In this document: positions 49,735 to 63,965 of the stretch, in pieces
Layout of the letters: each line of letters begins with the position of its first letter
How positions within the stretch are numbered: position 1 is the first letter of the stretch
From: Thamnaconus septentrionalis
Lineage: Eukaryota > Chordata > Actinopteri > Tetraodontiformes > Monacanthidae
Direction: 5' to 3'
Assembly (NCBI GenBank): GCA_009823395.1
Contig: CM020501.1
Coordinates: forward strand, 5,843,861-5,907,860
DNA: 64,000 bases
Made by a program: the position numbers and the translations under genes
Notes under the pieces: model-generated
Seen by the model: only the letters and a program-made list of their open reading frames with translations
Database searches by the model: none
What the model was told of the DNA's origin: nothing

Positions 49735-52700
49735 GTAAGTTTTGGATTTTCTATTTGGAAACAGGGTTAAAGGTCAAGCATGTAATATTTGGAGATTTTA
49801 AAGAAGAAACAGCCACATCAAGTGGTTACATTTTAGATTGCAACGTCTTTCACTCTACCTCCTCCTCCTGAGCTTGCCAGTGAACTACGGTGGACTGCGC
49901 ACACAAACCTGAAGTCCTCACCTTCTTCTTTGTTGGTTTATTTAAAGACGCAAGCAGTCAGCCTTACAAAAAGTGATGTCAGGCGGGCTAAATTGTCCAC
50001 ACCAGGCTTCCTTAGAAATATGACAGTGCAAGATGGCAACTAACTGGGACCAAGATCATTGCTATATGTCTGTTGCTTTTGCACACAAGGGCAAGACATA
50101 ACTAAATAAAATGACAACAAATGGAAATCAATACACAAATTTAAAAAAAAATGAAGACACCAGCGTCTGTACCTGCTCCAAATTTGGCAATCAGGGCATC
50201 ATTGACATCACTTTAAGAGTCAACATGTTGGCTTTGGAGTCGGTGAATGCAATGGATTTCCCGATCGCGATTTATTCATTTCCAATGTTTTATTCTTTCC
50301 CTCCTTTGAAGGAACCTTGCGTGCACGTACCCCTCAGGCAAGTGTTCTTTCTGCCTGCACAGCAAAGCATCTGGGATCGGCTTGTGTGGGAGTGGGAAGA
50401 AAAGCTGTTGTTGTTTTTTTTTTTTGTTACGAAAAAAAAAAAAAAAAACTGGCATTAATGAAACTCGTGGGTCTGCAACGACCGCAAGAGAGGGTTTGAT
50501 GAGAAGGTTGGCTCTGCCTGGTCAGTGTTTTGCATAAGGCGTTTCCAAGGAAGTGGAAATCCACATGTGCGCCGAACGCTCCAACCCCATTAATCCGTCA
50601 CACCGTTTCTCACCGCTTTGATTGTCAGACGCCTGAAGCACAGGGATCAATTATTTAGGATGGAGTACGACGCTCAGCCTTTTATCACTTTGCGCCAAGT
50701 AACTAGAAAGTTTGCGAAAAGACGTCAAAATCCCCTCCACCTCCACAACTCCCCCGCACTGTATAGGGTTTCGACTATGGATCACCCTTTTACTCGAATT
50801 ACCGACTGTTGACGGCAAAGAGTTTGAAGTGAGAAAAGTCCTGACAGTGGGTAGACTGCACGCAGCTCAGCGGCAGCAGTAACAAACACGGCAATGCTGG
50901 AAAAACAGACAGGCCCGACAGATTCACCGCAAGAAGCCGACGCCAGGAGTCCAGGAGTCCACAGAGCACAACCTTTTTCTTGAACAAAACCTGTCACTGC
51001 CTGGTCTAGTGGAGCAGCTAGTGATAATGTTAGCGGGTGACAGAAGAATAAGGAAGAGAGTTGTGTACCTGCCTGTAAGTCTCTTTGTGTTGTCGCTGTT
51101 GTTCTGCGGTACACATCACACACAAGGCATCGCTGGGGTTTTATGAATGGAAGTGTGTGTCAGGCAACATTGACTGGTTTGGGTTTTACTGACAGAAGCA
51201 GGCAAAGGGGCCTTCCCATTAATGCCAGTTGCAAGTTTGACTTTTGTAAGTACCTTACTGGTCTTCACTATATACGTAATGTATTATTAAATGAGTCATT
51301 CTATGGTGTTCAGTTTGATGTTCAACATTTTTTTCATGAAGTGTATCGACTGTAAATAAAATCATGTATCCAGACTCAAAGCAGAGACCGACTAAAAATC
51401 ATTCTAAATAACTGCGTAGATGATTCCTACACGTGTGGCCAGTGTTCTCGACTTGCTTTTAACCTTCATTAAGTGTTGATTCTTGGAAAATGGAAGAAAC
51501 AGAGACTCGAGGCAGCAAGGGGAAGGTTTGGAGGACACACACCCAACAAAGCCAAAAAATAAATAAATAAAAAAAAAAATCCAATACAAGCAGATGGTCC
51601 CCGGAACAAGCATCGCCTGGAGCAGGCCGCCACCCCCCCACACTCACAACAATTTACTGTACATTCAAGCGTGAAAGCGCATCAAACATCCCCCCTGTGC
51701 AATTCGCAAAATGTATTGAGGAATGGCACTCAAAACATCCACCGAGTGCTGCGGCAGAGGAAATATAGAGCTAAGTGATATCCAAACATACACAGATCAC
51801 TAGAGGCTTCGACCTTTTTCCTTAAAAAACTAAAAAAACTAAAACACTAAAACTAAAAAACTAAACAAAAACAGCGCACATCCAGTTGTTTTCTGAGCCT
51901 AAATTCTATTTTTCCACATAATTTATGTATTTATTTCCTGCCGAAAGACAGCCTGATTCTCTGGCACGTCGGGAAAAAAAGGAATACCCAGATGCTTCCG
52001 ACAAACGGTTTCATTTCTGCGGATGAAGCAAAGCACAGGGTAATCAGCGCTCAACCTCTCCCGGTCCCTCTCCCGCAAGCCCACGCACCGACACGTCCCA
52101 CACTCAGGAGGAGAAGATGGGCTTGTTATTGGCCACGGAGCGGCCGATTCGTCAATCAATCATGTATTAATGGTGAACCTGCGCCACTGAAACACATGCG
52201 GCCGCCTGAACTGCGCGTGCAGGGGACGCGCGGATACACGCGCACGCACGCACGCGGGCCAAAAAAAATCTAATCACAAAACTCATTTCATTTAAGGGAG
52301 CTGTGATTCAATAACCACGATAATTTATTTGATGAAGGCTCAAAGGGAGATGGCAGCCGGGGGGAGTGGAGGTGGTGGAGGTGGTGGTGGTGGGGGGTAG
52401 CCGTCGGTGTAAAATGACACAAATCTGTTAATTCTACAGCATAATGCATTTGAAAAACCAATCACTGAGCGCATCTGGGCGAGGGGGAATCAAAAGCGTC
52501 TTTTGGTCACAAATTGAGCTTAAAGACTCGCGGCCTCTCGAGGGCTTTTAAAGCGATACGGCGACTCCTCCTCTGTGCAGTAAACAAGTCTACAGTAAGA
52601 CGGCGTGGTGATAAATCGCTTTATAGAGAGCACAGGCATGTTTTTGGTCCATAGCAGCCATACGGCTCTCAGCGGGGGGCGGGGGTCGGGGGTGGTTGGA

Positions 52701-53793
52701 GATTGGCGGGAGGCGGAGAGTGAAGGCACTCTCCAGTCATTGTTGTTTGAGAGGCCACTGAGCCTCTTGATCCCTGGGTAATCTCCATCTATCTGTCTGA
52801 GTTATCACCTAGCCTGATTTAGGTCACCCAGGATGCTTTCAGTGCGTTGTCGCTGGTTGTGTGTTTTTTTTTTTTCCTCTTCTTTTTTAGGACATCCGCC
52901 ACCAACCCCACCACCCGCCCGCTCGCCCCCGCTAAACTGCGTAAAACACACACCAAATCCCGCATTAAATGAGGCAAGATGATAAACAGGCTTCAGCCTG
53001 AGTGCCCTAAAGAGGTTGAGTATTAGCATTCTGCATCCCGTCCAGCCGTAAACAACCGCCCACCAACCCAGAAACAAGAGTGTGTGTGTGAGTGTGTGTG
53101 TGTGTGTGTGAGGGGGGGTGTCTATGCAAAAACACTTTGAACATTTTCTTTGTGTTGTTTTAATAGGTGTCTGTGTTTTTACCAAGGTTATTAATTCATT
53201 ATTCATCATTCATTTAGTTGTGCAGAGACAATTGCAATCAACTGGGGTCATGTGGATTCTGTGACGAAAAAGGTTGGATTGGCGCTATGTAAGAGAAAAA
53301 CAAAAAACAATGTTGGAGTCGGGAGAAAAAAGCTTTCCTTGGCTGGGTGAGGTTGAAAACGTCGGCCTGGTCCGTCGAGCAGCGGTTCCCAGCGTCACCC
53401 TGTCGTCTTGCGAATGCGCTCGCCATCACGGAACGCTGGAGCTAAGTTGGTGCTAAGCGTCATTTTTCTAGCCGGCTTATTGGGCAGTTCAGCGTTAGTC
53501 ACACAGCACTCCCAACCCCACCCTAAGCTATGTGGCTCTCTTGCTCCATATCATCTCCTTATGGCCAACACTCCGCAGCCCTGTGACTAACAGTTCACTG
53601 CCCGGCCCTTGAGGAAGACTAATATCCTGTCCTCCTTTGCGGTAATGAAAAAAAAAAAGAGGCCAGGGAGAAAGGGCAGCGAAGTCTGGGGAGAGGACGA
53701 GGTTTCGCCGCTACGGTCGGGGTGTGGCCCCAGCTCACGCTCACTATTTTATTCGCCGAACAGACCTTCTTTTTATCAGCGTCTGCAACACTG

Positions 53794-53817
53794 TCTTTCT
53801 TTCTTTCTTTCTTTCTT
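53794..53817. repeat. (TTTC)n microsatellite
   Basis: About six TTTC units. Confidence 0.9.
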
Positions 53818-54449
53818 GTGGTCTTAATGCTGGAGAGGACGGCCAACCAAGCAACCGGGTGTCCTTTCCGGCTGTGCAAAGTGTTTACAATATACTTTCA
53901 TTACTCATGGAAAAGAGGTGTTATTAAGTAGATTGTTCTTCAGTTATTGGTGTCACTTTCCTTAACAAGCTAGAAGCTGATTTCTCTGTGTGCCACTTCT
54001 GTTCTGACCTCGCGCTCCGTCCACGTTTATTTGTTATGTTATGTTGTTGTGTTTTCGAAATATGTTTTTTATGTCTGTAATTTGTACGCTGACCTTAAGG
54101 CATGGTCAGGACTCTCTCTCTCACTCTAAAAAAGAGTTGTTTTTTTTGTCTTAAATCTCTTTAAAAAAATACATACATATATTTATGTATCTATTTGCCA
54201 GGGACAATGCAGTCAAACACAGATACAGGCTTGCAGCTGATCATAGCTAATGCTAATTCTCAACTATAGTCCTGGGTTGGGATTTTGTAAAATCTAAAAT
54301 ACAGATTGATTATAAAGATTATAAGAAGACATTCATGATAAAATGGTTTATAGATATATAAAAAAAATATATTAATATAAAAATAAAATAATAGGTACCA
54401 CTTTGTGAATGCATTAAGTTGAAGTGGCCAGAGAATTAGCAGTCTCTCT

Positions 54450-54560
54450 CTATATATATATATCTATCTATATTATCTCTCTCTATCTATATATAAATAC
54501 ATATATATTTATATATATATATATATGCATATATATATACACACACACATATATATGAAA
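54450..54560. repeat. TA/CTAT-rich low-complexity tract
   Basis: Alternating TATA with CTAT and ACACAC units. Confidence 0.9.
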
Positions 54561-57500
54561 AACATGCATAAAACAAGCCTACGTTTCTGAATCCAGTGTG
54601 TACTTGGATTCAGATAGACGATGCAAAGCATCGGGTGAAAGCAAAGGGTGAATTTTCAGCTGTTCCATTCTGCAGCACCGGAATGTGCGCTCATATCTGT
54701 TCTGTGGGCCGACTGTCCGTCATGCTTGCTTGAGAACAAAACCCGCGCTAGTTTGGCAGAGTAAGACTGAATGTACCCATTTACAGTGGAGGAAATAACT
54801 GACCCAATGGGTCAACTGCAGTTTGGCGCCCAAGGCTTTATTCCAAGAGCTATTACATCTGCTCGGTTCTCCTGATCTTGACCCCCACAGATGTTGCCCT
54901 GAATGGGGAAAATGGCGTATTCCAACATACATCACTTCCCATTTCAAAGTCAACAGCCCCAGTCCGGCTGTAACACTGGGCTATTGTTTGATTGGAGCGG
55001 GCGGCATCGGTCACTGTTAAAGAAACGATTTGTCATGCTGGAGACGGCCGCTTTAAGCAGCGCTCCACGTGGCGTAAGTGTGCTGCCCGGGTGCATTCCA
55101 GATAGCATCGCACACTTCTCGCGTTTCCCCATTGCTATCGACGGTGGACGAGCTAATTTGATTGTTGCAGTCTGAGACTAGTCTAGTTTTATAGCGCTCG
55201 ATTCTAAATGGAATGGAAACAGTGCTATTAAACATTCCACCATCAAATCTATTTATTCTTTTCCTTTCTTTACATCCGTCCCCTTTCCATCTGCTTGGTT
55301 GCTGGTTATGACCCACAATGCTGCAGCCATCCATGTACAAATGTAAACTATCTGTGGGTCTCTTTAAAGAGCTTTAAGTTTCAGTTGTTATGTGAATTTA
55401 ATAATGTATTTTTTTGCTTTGTGACTCACTGTCTTTGATCTCGTATCACAGACGTAATTGATGTCAAATTATATTGTAAAGTTTTGGTAATTACTAATTC
55501 ATCCAAATTCTCTTTGTAGTTGACTCAACAACATTTGGCTGTTGCTGTGACATTTTGTTTTTCTAAAAGGCCGGTGCATCGGGAAATGTCGAAACCTGAA
55601 CCAGGGAGAATAGTTTGGAACAAAAGAGAGCAAGCTGTGAAGTCAGGATACACACGGGTAGTAAAGGTACATATACAGTGAAGGTGACGCCGTTGTCGTC
55701 ACTTCTATGCATCATTTACAAGGGTGTGAAGTGTTGCAAAGGTCAGTTCTGACTACTGAGGTAAGGGGCACTTGGTTGTGAAACCACAAGGCCAAGCTTG
55801 TTCTCGTGGGTTTCGAAGAGAAGCTATACCCTTCCCACTACAATAATCAGACATCATACCAACACTACAACTACCCCTACCAGTACTACTAGACCAACTA
55901 ATAATACTAAGAATGTTAATAACGCTGCTGATGATAATTCCTTTTGGCAGAGCCCCTTTTCACTGTGGACTTTACTTTTCAAGCTAGGAGCACGCAGGTG
56001 GAGTGAGGGACTTTGGGGCACAGCGCTGACCTGCATCCCAATCTACCCCAGTGGAGGTGGCACTAGGGTGGCGCTGACAGAAAGTGTGTATGTCAGCATG
56101 ACTCCTGCCAACAGTAAATAAGGCTTGACAGACCCACCCACACACTTGGCCTTAAGGACCTGCCAAAAAAAAAGAAAAAAAATTAAAAAGTAAAAGAGCA
56201 GCAGAGGAGCCAGAGGACTCTTTCTAGCCGCATGTGTCTAATGTTAGCAGTCACCTGTGGCTACCAGTATGTGGACCAGGTTTGGGGAAGGTTTGTAGAA
56301 AATCACTGGGACACTGGACAAAAAACAAAAAACAAAAAAAATGAGGTTTGGACCTAAATCCCTTGTTTTCAACCCTGCACCTTTTGCACTGCAGTGGAGT
56401 TTTTCACCATCTCCAGCTCAAACGACAGAAAGCACAGCGACTGCCTTCTCCCAAGTATGCTGCCAAAGCTAATTCATCAAACATTATGGTTCTGTGAGGA
56501 GCAAACGGGATGGATAGGATGGTAGGGGAGCCGAGACACTGCGGCATTTCCATCACTTGCTGTCCAGTTGAAAATGTAAAACAGAGTGGTCAGTAGTAAA
56601 TAAATGTTTTGTTTTTTTTTCTGGGTTTTTTTTCTGGAAAATATGTTTGCTTTGTACCTCCATTCAGTGAGCTTACTTGCACCTAGCCAGTCTAGTCTAC
56701 TACTTGTGAGAATTACCCTACATGTTAATTCCTGATGTGGAATGCCATTAGTGACTGACAGTGAACCCCTTGTCAATCAAATTCTCTGATGATGCAACCC
56801 TGCTCAGCTTCAATCCTGCGCACAGCGCTTTGATAAGTGTGCTAGAAGCGTCTGTCTTTGTAACAACATATTAGACATTACTCTAACTTCTTTTTAATGT
56901 TTTATACTAAAAGAGCGAAAAGCGAAAGCATTGGACCAGAGCTGAAAATGAAGATACGGGTGAAAACCAGTAAATGAAAGAACGCCAATGAGCCAAAAGT
57001 GCAAAAAAATAAAAAATAAAATAAATACTGGAATGGATTCTTCCAGAAGAGTAATGCAGAGTACGAGGAGGGAAAACAAACTGCGAGCGAGGGAGGGGTA
57101 AAAAAAGAAAAAAAAGAATGTGACATTAACAAATGATAATTGGTGTATCACCCTCCTTTGAGGATCACTGTGCAGGCAACAAGGATCCTGAGACAGATGG
57201 AGACCCATCTGAGCAAACCCACAATTGAAAGGGCCCATCAATCAAAGTCTGAGTGTTTTCATGGGGACGGGCTGTGAAGCTAGCATCTCCCTGTCTGTCA
57301 CCGTGAAAACAATCTCAGAACTCACAAAGTCACGCACACACACACACACACACACAAACTGATGCACGCGCACACAAAGGCACTAAGGCAAGTCCGATGC
57401 ATTTAAGCGCAGGTTCAACCTATTGGAGGTGGAAAAAGGAAAAGAAAGGAAAAACAGATTGTGCAACCTCAAGCTTCGGGTGAACCCCTTCTGTTAAATG

Positions 57501-60500
57501 ATGTTTAAAATCCCCCCATCCAGCGCTCTCTGCGTCGCACTACTTGAGGGGACAGCGGCGTCAGGCGCCCACAAGGCTTTCGCAGGCTAACATGTCACCG
57601 TCTGCAGGGAATTAGAGGCACTTGTTCGAGTTCTGTGCCGCGCCGCCCGGAGGGGTTTGGAGGTTTGGCGGCGCTCTCCAGCTGACTAATTAAAGTCTAA
57701 GCAAGAGCATGAATAAATACAGATGGGGGGCTTGCAAGTTTATTGGCAGATCTGGCTCCCGGTTGAAAGGCCGGACGAGCTGTGGAGTCATACCAGTCGG
57801 CGGCGCTCGCGGTGGGGAGAGGAAATTGGAGGGGGTTGGGGAGCAGAAGAAAACACGGAGAGGATGGAAGTTTCCCATGTAACATAGAAGAAACAAAGCC
57901 CTCTGCCAGGCGTTGCTCCTGCTCTGCATAGAGAGTCGAGCAACAACACAAGAGGCTGCAAATGGAACGCTGGAGAGCAACAGCCACAGTGTGCATTGCA
58001 TGAAAGGGATGAGGACAAAATTCAGCTTTTTAGACTTTAGGAGAGGGTGACGCACAGACGAATAGAGTAGATATTGGCGTCACATGCATGTTAATGCACG
58101 TGAATCTCCCCTCCCCCTCCTGGCACCATGTCAATAAAACAAGATATAACTGCGCAAGGACATCGCCTGGCCTACTAAAATGGTTGATCAAGCCTTAGTA
58201 TGATTGGACAAAAAGACAATCAGAAAAAAATAATGATGGCCAACACTGATATTTGGGGGTTTTCCACTAGAATCTATTCAACTCAAATCTATTTGTGTGC
58301 TTTTCCACTAGGTACTAACAGTGTGTTTCAGGCTTTGTGTGTTGTGCGTTTATTTTATTTTTTTAAATAAACAATTTTGTCACTTAAGTGATCATTTCAT
58401 TTTCAATGTTGTCTGCCAAAGTAGTATTTTGACACGAGTCACTAGCATTAACAAAGACAGAATTCTGAGCCCTACTAAAGTTTATTGTAAAAAGTAGTAG
58501 TACAGCAACAACAAAAAAGGAAAACGTGAGTATGGGAACGTGGAGGATCAAGTCAAGCTGGGTGTCAAGCAGAGTAGATACGAGTAGAACAGCGCAATTG
58601 CCACAAAACTTTGTTGCCGCTGTTATGTTGTATTTTGCTGATGTTCAGCGTGTGCAACCCCAGATACCTCTAGTTTTCTGAACAAGAAGTGCCACCATAA
58701 GCACTTGCACTGAAATGATTTGTCTTTAGCTACCTTATTTTTTTTGCTAAAGCTGAGAGCAAGGTGTCCTTTCCAATAACAGGGAAAACAAATAACATGT
58801 TGTCGCCGTTAACTGCATCCTTAACTAAAGACGCTAAATAAAATATTTGGAGCGCATGCATGTGTGAATGTGTCATTGAGCAACTTTTGGCTTGAGTTAG
58901 CTAATCCGCTTCTCAATAATTAGTGCATGAGCCTTTACTCTATGTTCACAGATAATGATCCAGTAAGTCACATTAAACATACTTGGCATTCCCTTTGTTT
59001 ATCACTAACGTCCACAGATCCCATTTCAGTTTATGAAACTTTCTGCCATTACGGAAAGAGCAGACGATCTTTAAGTGAGTGTGACTGTTAACATTAGTGC
59101 GTCTGTAATTCCACACATACACTTCTTCTGGAGACAAGCTATGACGCAGGCTAACACCCAGTGACTGTTTTATAATGAGCTCATTAAAATATATGGGCCC
59201 TAGTATACAACAAGTGAGTCTAACTGTCCTTTGCAACGTTTGCAAGTCCATAAACTTTTATTAGTTTCCACCCATTGCATTCACAATAATTAATTGTCAC
59301 GGTCGGTGTGGTGGTCCATGGCTTAGTGCAATTTAACCTTAATAGTTCAGAGAGTCGCAAACCAGATGCATAACATGCTATTGAATCATTTTTTCAAGAC
59401 TTTTGAAAACATTTCCTGCATACAACATTTCAGATTGCTTCCTTTTAATGACACTACGTCCACTACAATCGCTGGACTGTTTCTCTAACTATAAGCCGAT
59501 CAATGGAGTTTAATTAATGTAAGGGGGTGGGGGGGGCGCCGTTTTTGGGATGTACGTTGTAAATGTATGTCATGCAAGTATAGGAGGGTGACTATGCTGG
59601 TCTGAAGGGGGGGAAAAAGATCAATGCAATTGTATATGGTTTACTGCACAACGCATCGAACGGCCCGAGATCAATGACCATGAACACCTTCTACATGTTG
59701 CACCAGGTTTGATTATTTAGGTCCCTCAAGACCAAGCCACTTATTCACAGTGCTATCGGACAAACGCACACGCACACACGCGCGTGCTCGCACACACACG
59801 CACAAAAAAATCCATCACTATTGGGAAACTGTACCGCTTCTTGTCATATGTAAATAGGGTTAAACTGTTACTTTCCAGATGAAATCAAATCATATTAAAA
59901 TGCTAGTGTACGATCCAAATGGGCTCTTTAGATTCTTTTTCCAGCTCATCTATTTAACTGTATGTGTAGAAATCCCAAGTTCAGTTGACACTTGAAAACA
60001 CACTGTTGAGTTCCAGTTTGCAAGTATTTTGCTCGTGTTCTTAAAATCTTGTTGATTGTGTGTGAATGGAGCGTGATGAGGATGCAGCTTCGAGAGACGA
60101 GCACTGTACATGCATTATTAATACTTTGCCAAAGTTTGTGGACAAAATAGTTGGCGGCTCATTGGATTGACCAAGTCTGTGTAAACTTTGCACGACAAAT
60201 GTATTTTGGATTTTTGTCTTACATTCCGAGCTGGAGTTTATTTATTTTGTTTTGTTTAGTCCCCCCACCCCCCCCCGTACTAAAATCTGCATTTTAAGCA
60301 CCTTCCTCTTTTTCCTGCCACTCGTTGTACCCACTGACTCAAATTTGGAATTATACACGTTCCCATTTTCACCCGGCGGCATGAAAATGACTTGGTGTGC
60401 GCCCGTGCGAGTGCGGAGTGAATACATCATTTGCCCGTGCAACATGATAGTGATTTATGGCCTGCAGCCCGAGTGCTAGATAAAGGACAGACAGTTTGTT

Positions 60501-61829
60501 GGCCTGCTCCCAACATGCCCCCCAGCATCTCCAACACAGCTGATATTGCAGCCTCTAAACTTTCACATTTACATGGGAGAAGGAGGCTGGGTGGCGGGGG
60601 TTGGGGGTGGGGGAGCTGCCACCACCAGCAGCTCTCTGTCTGCCAGGCTCACAGCTAACCTTCTAAATCCTGACAAATGTGAATATAAGAGCCGGGAATT
60701 ACGATGACAAAGTGTCAGGGGAGGAGAACTCGGCCGTCGTCCTCTGCACTGTACGGGCCATGACAGCTACCTGCCTGGCTGCACGGGCCCGACAGCAGCC
60801 ATGTGGCGCGTGTACGAGCATTATTGCCACCGGGGGACTTTGATGATGGCTATCAATAACAATATTGCAATGTCTTATTTATCTATTTGTTTTTTTTTTT
60901 CTGTTTTACCCTCGTTGAAGGTGGGAACGGAGGGAGAGGGAAAGGGAAGACGGGGAGGAAGAGCGAGGAGAGAAAAGGACGCGAGCTGAAATTTCCACAC
61001 CGCGTTTCTGATACTTGTATCGGGGGGGAGAGGAAAGAAAGGCAATTAAACGCGATCAAAGCCTGCACGCCCTCGCGCTCCTTGAAGAGCGAGCGGCCGG
61101 CGCTTCAGTGGGCTCTTCAGTCAAACGTTCCAGAGACGAGCGACGCCAGCCGTGCGTCGCATCCACCTACATGTGAGTCGTGACGTCGGGCACCGAGAGC
61201 CTGGCATTCCCAACGCTGAATGCAAAAGTTTTAAAAATCATGATGAGTGTGATGATGCCATAGTATGTTTCACTGTCCATAAAAAACACAATATTCCAAT
61301 GTTAACTCCACTTGGACAAGAGTCTCTTCCCCTATTCTTTGACTACTTACTTTTTCACCAATTATTTTGAAGTTTTGAAGTATTTCCATCAATTATCCCA
61401 GTTCCACTCTAATATCCCACTCGTCTGAGAGCAGGAGCGAGGCTGAATTATCAAAACCTTTTGAAATCTGTGTCTTGTGAGGTCACAGAGGGGCCGCCTT
61501 CGGTCAAAGACGACACCAACAAAACGCAAAAAACTACGTTGCTTGACTGCTATGATTGATGTGCAGGAATGTGTAATGTGTGCATCATAAGCGCACAGTA
61601 TGAATAAGTGATTTACATCACTGGTATGACTGAGGCACAAAGGCAGATAGTGGGTGAATATTATTATGTTCTATGTCTGAAGCTCTCTGCACACACGTGT
61701 CATAGTTGTAAATTACCGCGCCGGTGGAGAAGGGGTGCAAGATGAATGGGTGCGTTACCACAGGGGCAGGGGTAGGGGGGATATGGGGGCCATGACACTA
61801 AATCACTGCACAGGTGCCATTCTGAGCTA

Positions 61830-62010
61830 TTATGGGATGTTGTGGTCACATTGTCAAAATGATTTGGCCAAACAGGAATGATTTGATTAGCGCACCGTGG
61901 CTCATTAGCCACTTTGTACTTTGGCAATGCAGCGACGCCCGTCCCGGAGGTACCAAATGGCCGGTAAAGTGGAGACTAATGCAATTTGACTTTAGAGTTA
62001 TTAGATGCCG
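61830..62010. promoter_or_regulatory. Possible conserved non-coding element
   Basis: Non-repetitive segment with homeodomain cores (TGATTTGATTAGCGCAC, GGCTCATTAGCCAC, GACTAATGCAATTTGAC, GTTATTAGATG) and TTTGGCAATGC. No coding content. Texture-based; needs alignment. Confidence 0.28.
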
Positions 62011-63177
62011 GGCAAGAACACGGCAGAAATGTAGGGATAGGGAGATGGAGAGAGAAAGGAAAAGAAAGCAGAGAGGGGCAAACTGTTTCTAGAATTATGT
62101 TTTCTTCATTCATTCATTTTGAAATAATTTTCCCTTGCTCCCTCTTTTGTGATTCCTTTTACGTGCGCGCTCAACAGGGACGGGAGGGGTGCAGGCGAAA
62201 GGGATGAGTGTCTCATGGTGTTGGATGCCACATTACTTTATGCAATCACAGGTAAACGATGCCAGAAGGAAAGACAAACTGGACTGTCAGCTGCGAGTGC
62301 CGACAGAAACTGGAGGGGGACTTGGTTGTCCCTCATAAATAAAGTGGGAAGAAAATCTTGCAAGCTGCGGTGCTTTAAGACATTTTTTTTTCTCATCCGA
62401 AGAGACAGACAGGCACAATTTCTCACTCTAAAATAAACCGTCTAACATTGCGAACAATGACAAGGACAAAGCAGACGTGGATAAAGCGGAAACTATTCAC
62501 AGCAAATGAACCGTTCGCCCTTTTAACAGTGTATAATGTCATGTAGCCTGCATTTTTCTGACTGCGGCTGACGACAGTGTCGTTGGCAGCCATGAAAATA
62601 TCCAGACCATTAAACTGATTACTCTTGCCCCGGCTGTTTCCCCACCAACAATCCCAAAAAGTCAAATTTAGGGCAAGAATTGTTTTTCTTAACAAACTGC
62701 TGGCACCTCCAAGGGACCAGCGACGGAGCCGCACTGAGGAGGCATTTTGTTGCAATGTCAAGATGCAAAATTACAACTTTCATCACATACTGGCCCCTTT
62801 GGTATGCCAAAGTTAAGAGGTTTTAAACTGCAAACACTCTCCCTTTTCTCTTTATTTTTTACTTTTCATTTCTTCTTTCTAAATATGAAATACAAATACA
62901 AAAAATACAACTTTGTTTCTCAGAGGCACAAATGACTAAACAAATCAAGAAAATCCATTCTACAGTATGCACATGATGAACAACATCAGGAAGTAGTCAT
63001 GGTCAGGCAGTGGCAAGCCTTGGCTACACTGCACACATTCACTGCTCATATGGAAGAATGAGGAAGTCTTGAGTGCAAGAAAAGTGCTGGAAAATGCACG
63101 ATTGAAAATACTCTGTTAGTCAGATTTAGAGCATGAATTGTGTTGACATGCTGTACTCGTCAAGACCGGAAGGTTTG

Positions 63178-63470
63178 ACCGTCTTGGGGCAAAGATGGGG
63201 TTACACCCAGGGCAAGTCACCTGTTTATCGCAAGGCAACATGGAGGAAAAATACAAAATACAGTCGCACTAACACCTAAGGACAATTTAGACTTGTGAGT
63301 CAGCCTAATGCGCAGGTCTCTGAACTGCAGGCGAAGCCAGAGTTCTTGGAGAGAACACACTGAGACACAGGGAGAACATGCAAACTCCAGCCAGAAAGTC
63401 CCCCAAGCCCAGGACTCAAACCTATGACCTACTTGCTGTGAGGCAACAGTGCTAACCACTGCATCGCCAT
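63178..63470 (-). mobile_element. SINE copy, reverse orientation, degenerate
   Basis: Reverse complement of the 33216-type SINE. Diagnostic pieces: GGACAATTTAGACTTGTGAG, GACACAGGGAGAACATGCAA, TGCTGTGAGGCAACAGTGCT and AACCACTGCATCGCC (head). The middle carries insertions and substitutions. Confidence 0.8.
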
Positions 63471-63542
63471 ATACATTTAACTCTGTATGCATTTTCTTCC
63501 TTTCCTTTTTTTATGGAAGCAAATATTTTTCAAGACCTGCTT

Positions 63543-63645
63543 CTTCCTGAGGGTCACGGAGGTCTGCTGGAGCCTCTCCCAGCTGATAGGACGAAGGCAG
63601 GGTGACACCCTGGACAAGTCGCCAGTTCATTGCAGGGCCACATCC
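63543..63645 (-). mobile_element. SINE fragment (3' end), reverse orientation
   Basis: Matches the SINE 3' part in reverse: GAGCCTCTCCCAGCTGATAG, ACGAAGGCAGGGTGACACCC, TGGACAAGTCGCCAGTTCAT and GCAGGGCCACAT. Separated from the copy at 63178-63470 by about 70 bp and overlapping it in element coordinates, so it is a separate insertion rather than the same copy. Confidence 0.8.
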
Positions 63646-63965
63646 TGTTTGCACTTGGTCACTTGCAACTGTTTTTGGGGATCGTATCACGAAGTACGCA
63701 TCTTGAAGAATCTGTTCGCACATAGCATTAACATGCGTCTCGAGCGTGCCACTTGTGATCGCATTAGTGCATTTTTAACCACTAGGGGCAGTAAAGCGCA
63801 AAACTACGGCTAGTTTCACCTGAAAACGAATAAGAATCAACTTCCTGTTTGCGGACTATATCAAGTCACTTGTTTTAATTCTACTGCAGTTCGTCCGTAT
63901 TATCGGAAGTCGTGGATAAAGCCGGTCAATGGTCTTAGAGAGCGCCGACTAAAGAGAAGAGCAGC

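Larger units (their letters stand above)
49741..61820. other. ctnna2 intron, no gene seen
   Basis: Intron sequence with microsatellites: (TG)n about 53081-53110, (TTTC)n 53794-53817, TA/CTAT-rich 54450-54560, (CA)n 57332-57356, CA/CG-rich 59765-59800. A- or T-tracts are frequent. GC-richer unique segments (52030-52260, 57520-57800, 60930-61200) have no recognisable product. Short ORFs here show no family motif. Confidence 0.5.

Noticed and set aside
49656..49871. 71-codon ORF over the candidate first exon
   Set aside because: Does not begin with ATG, runs through the donor site and has no recognised motif.
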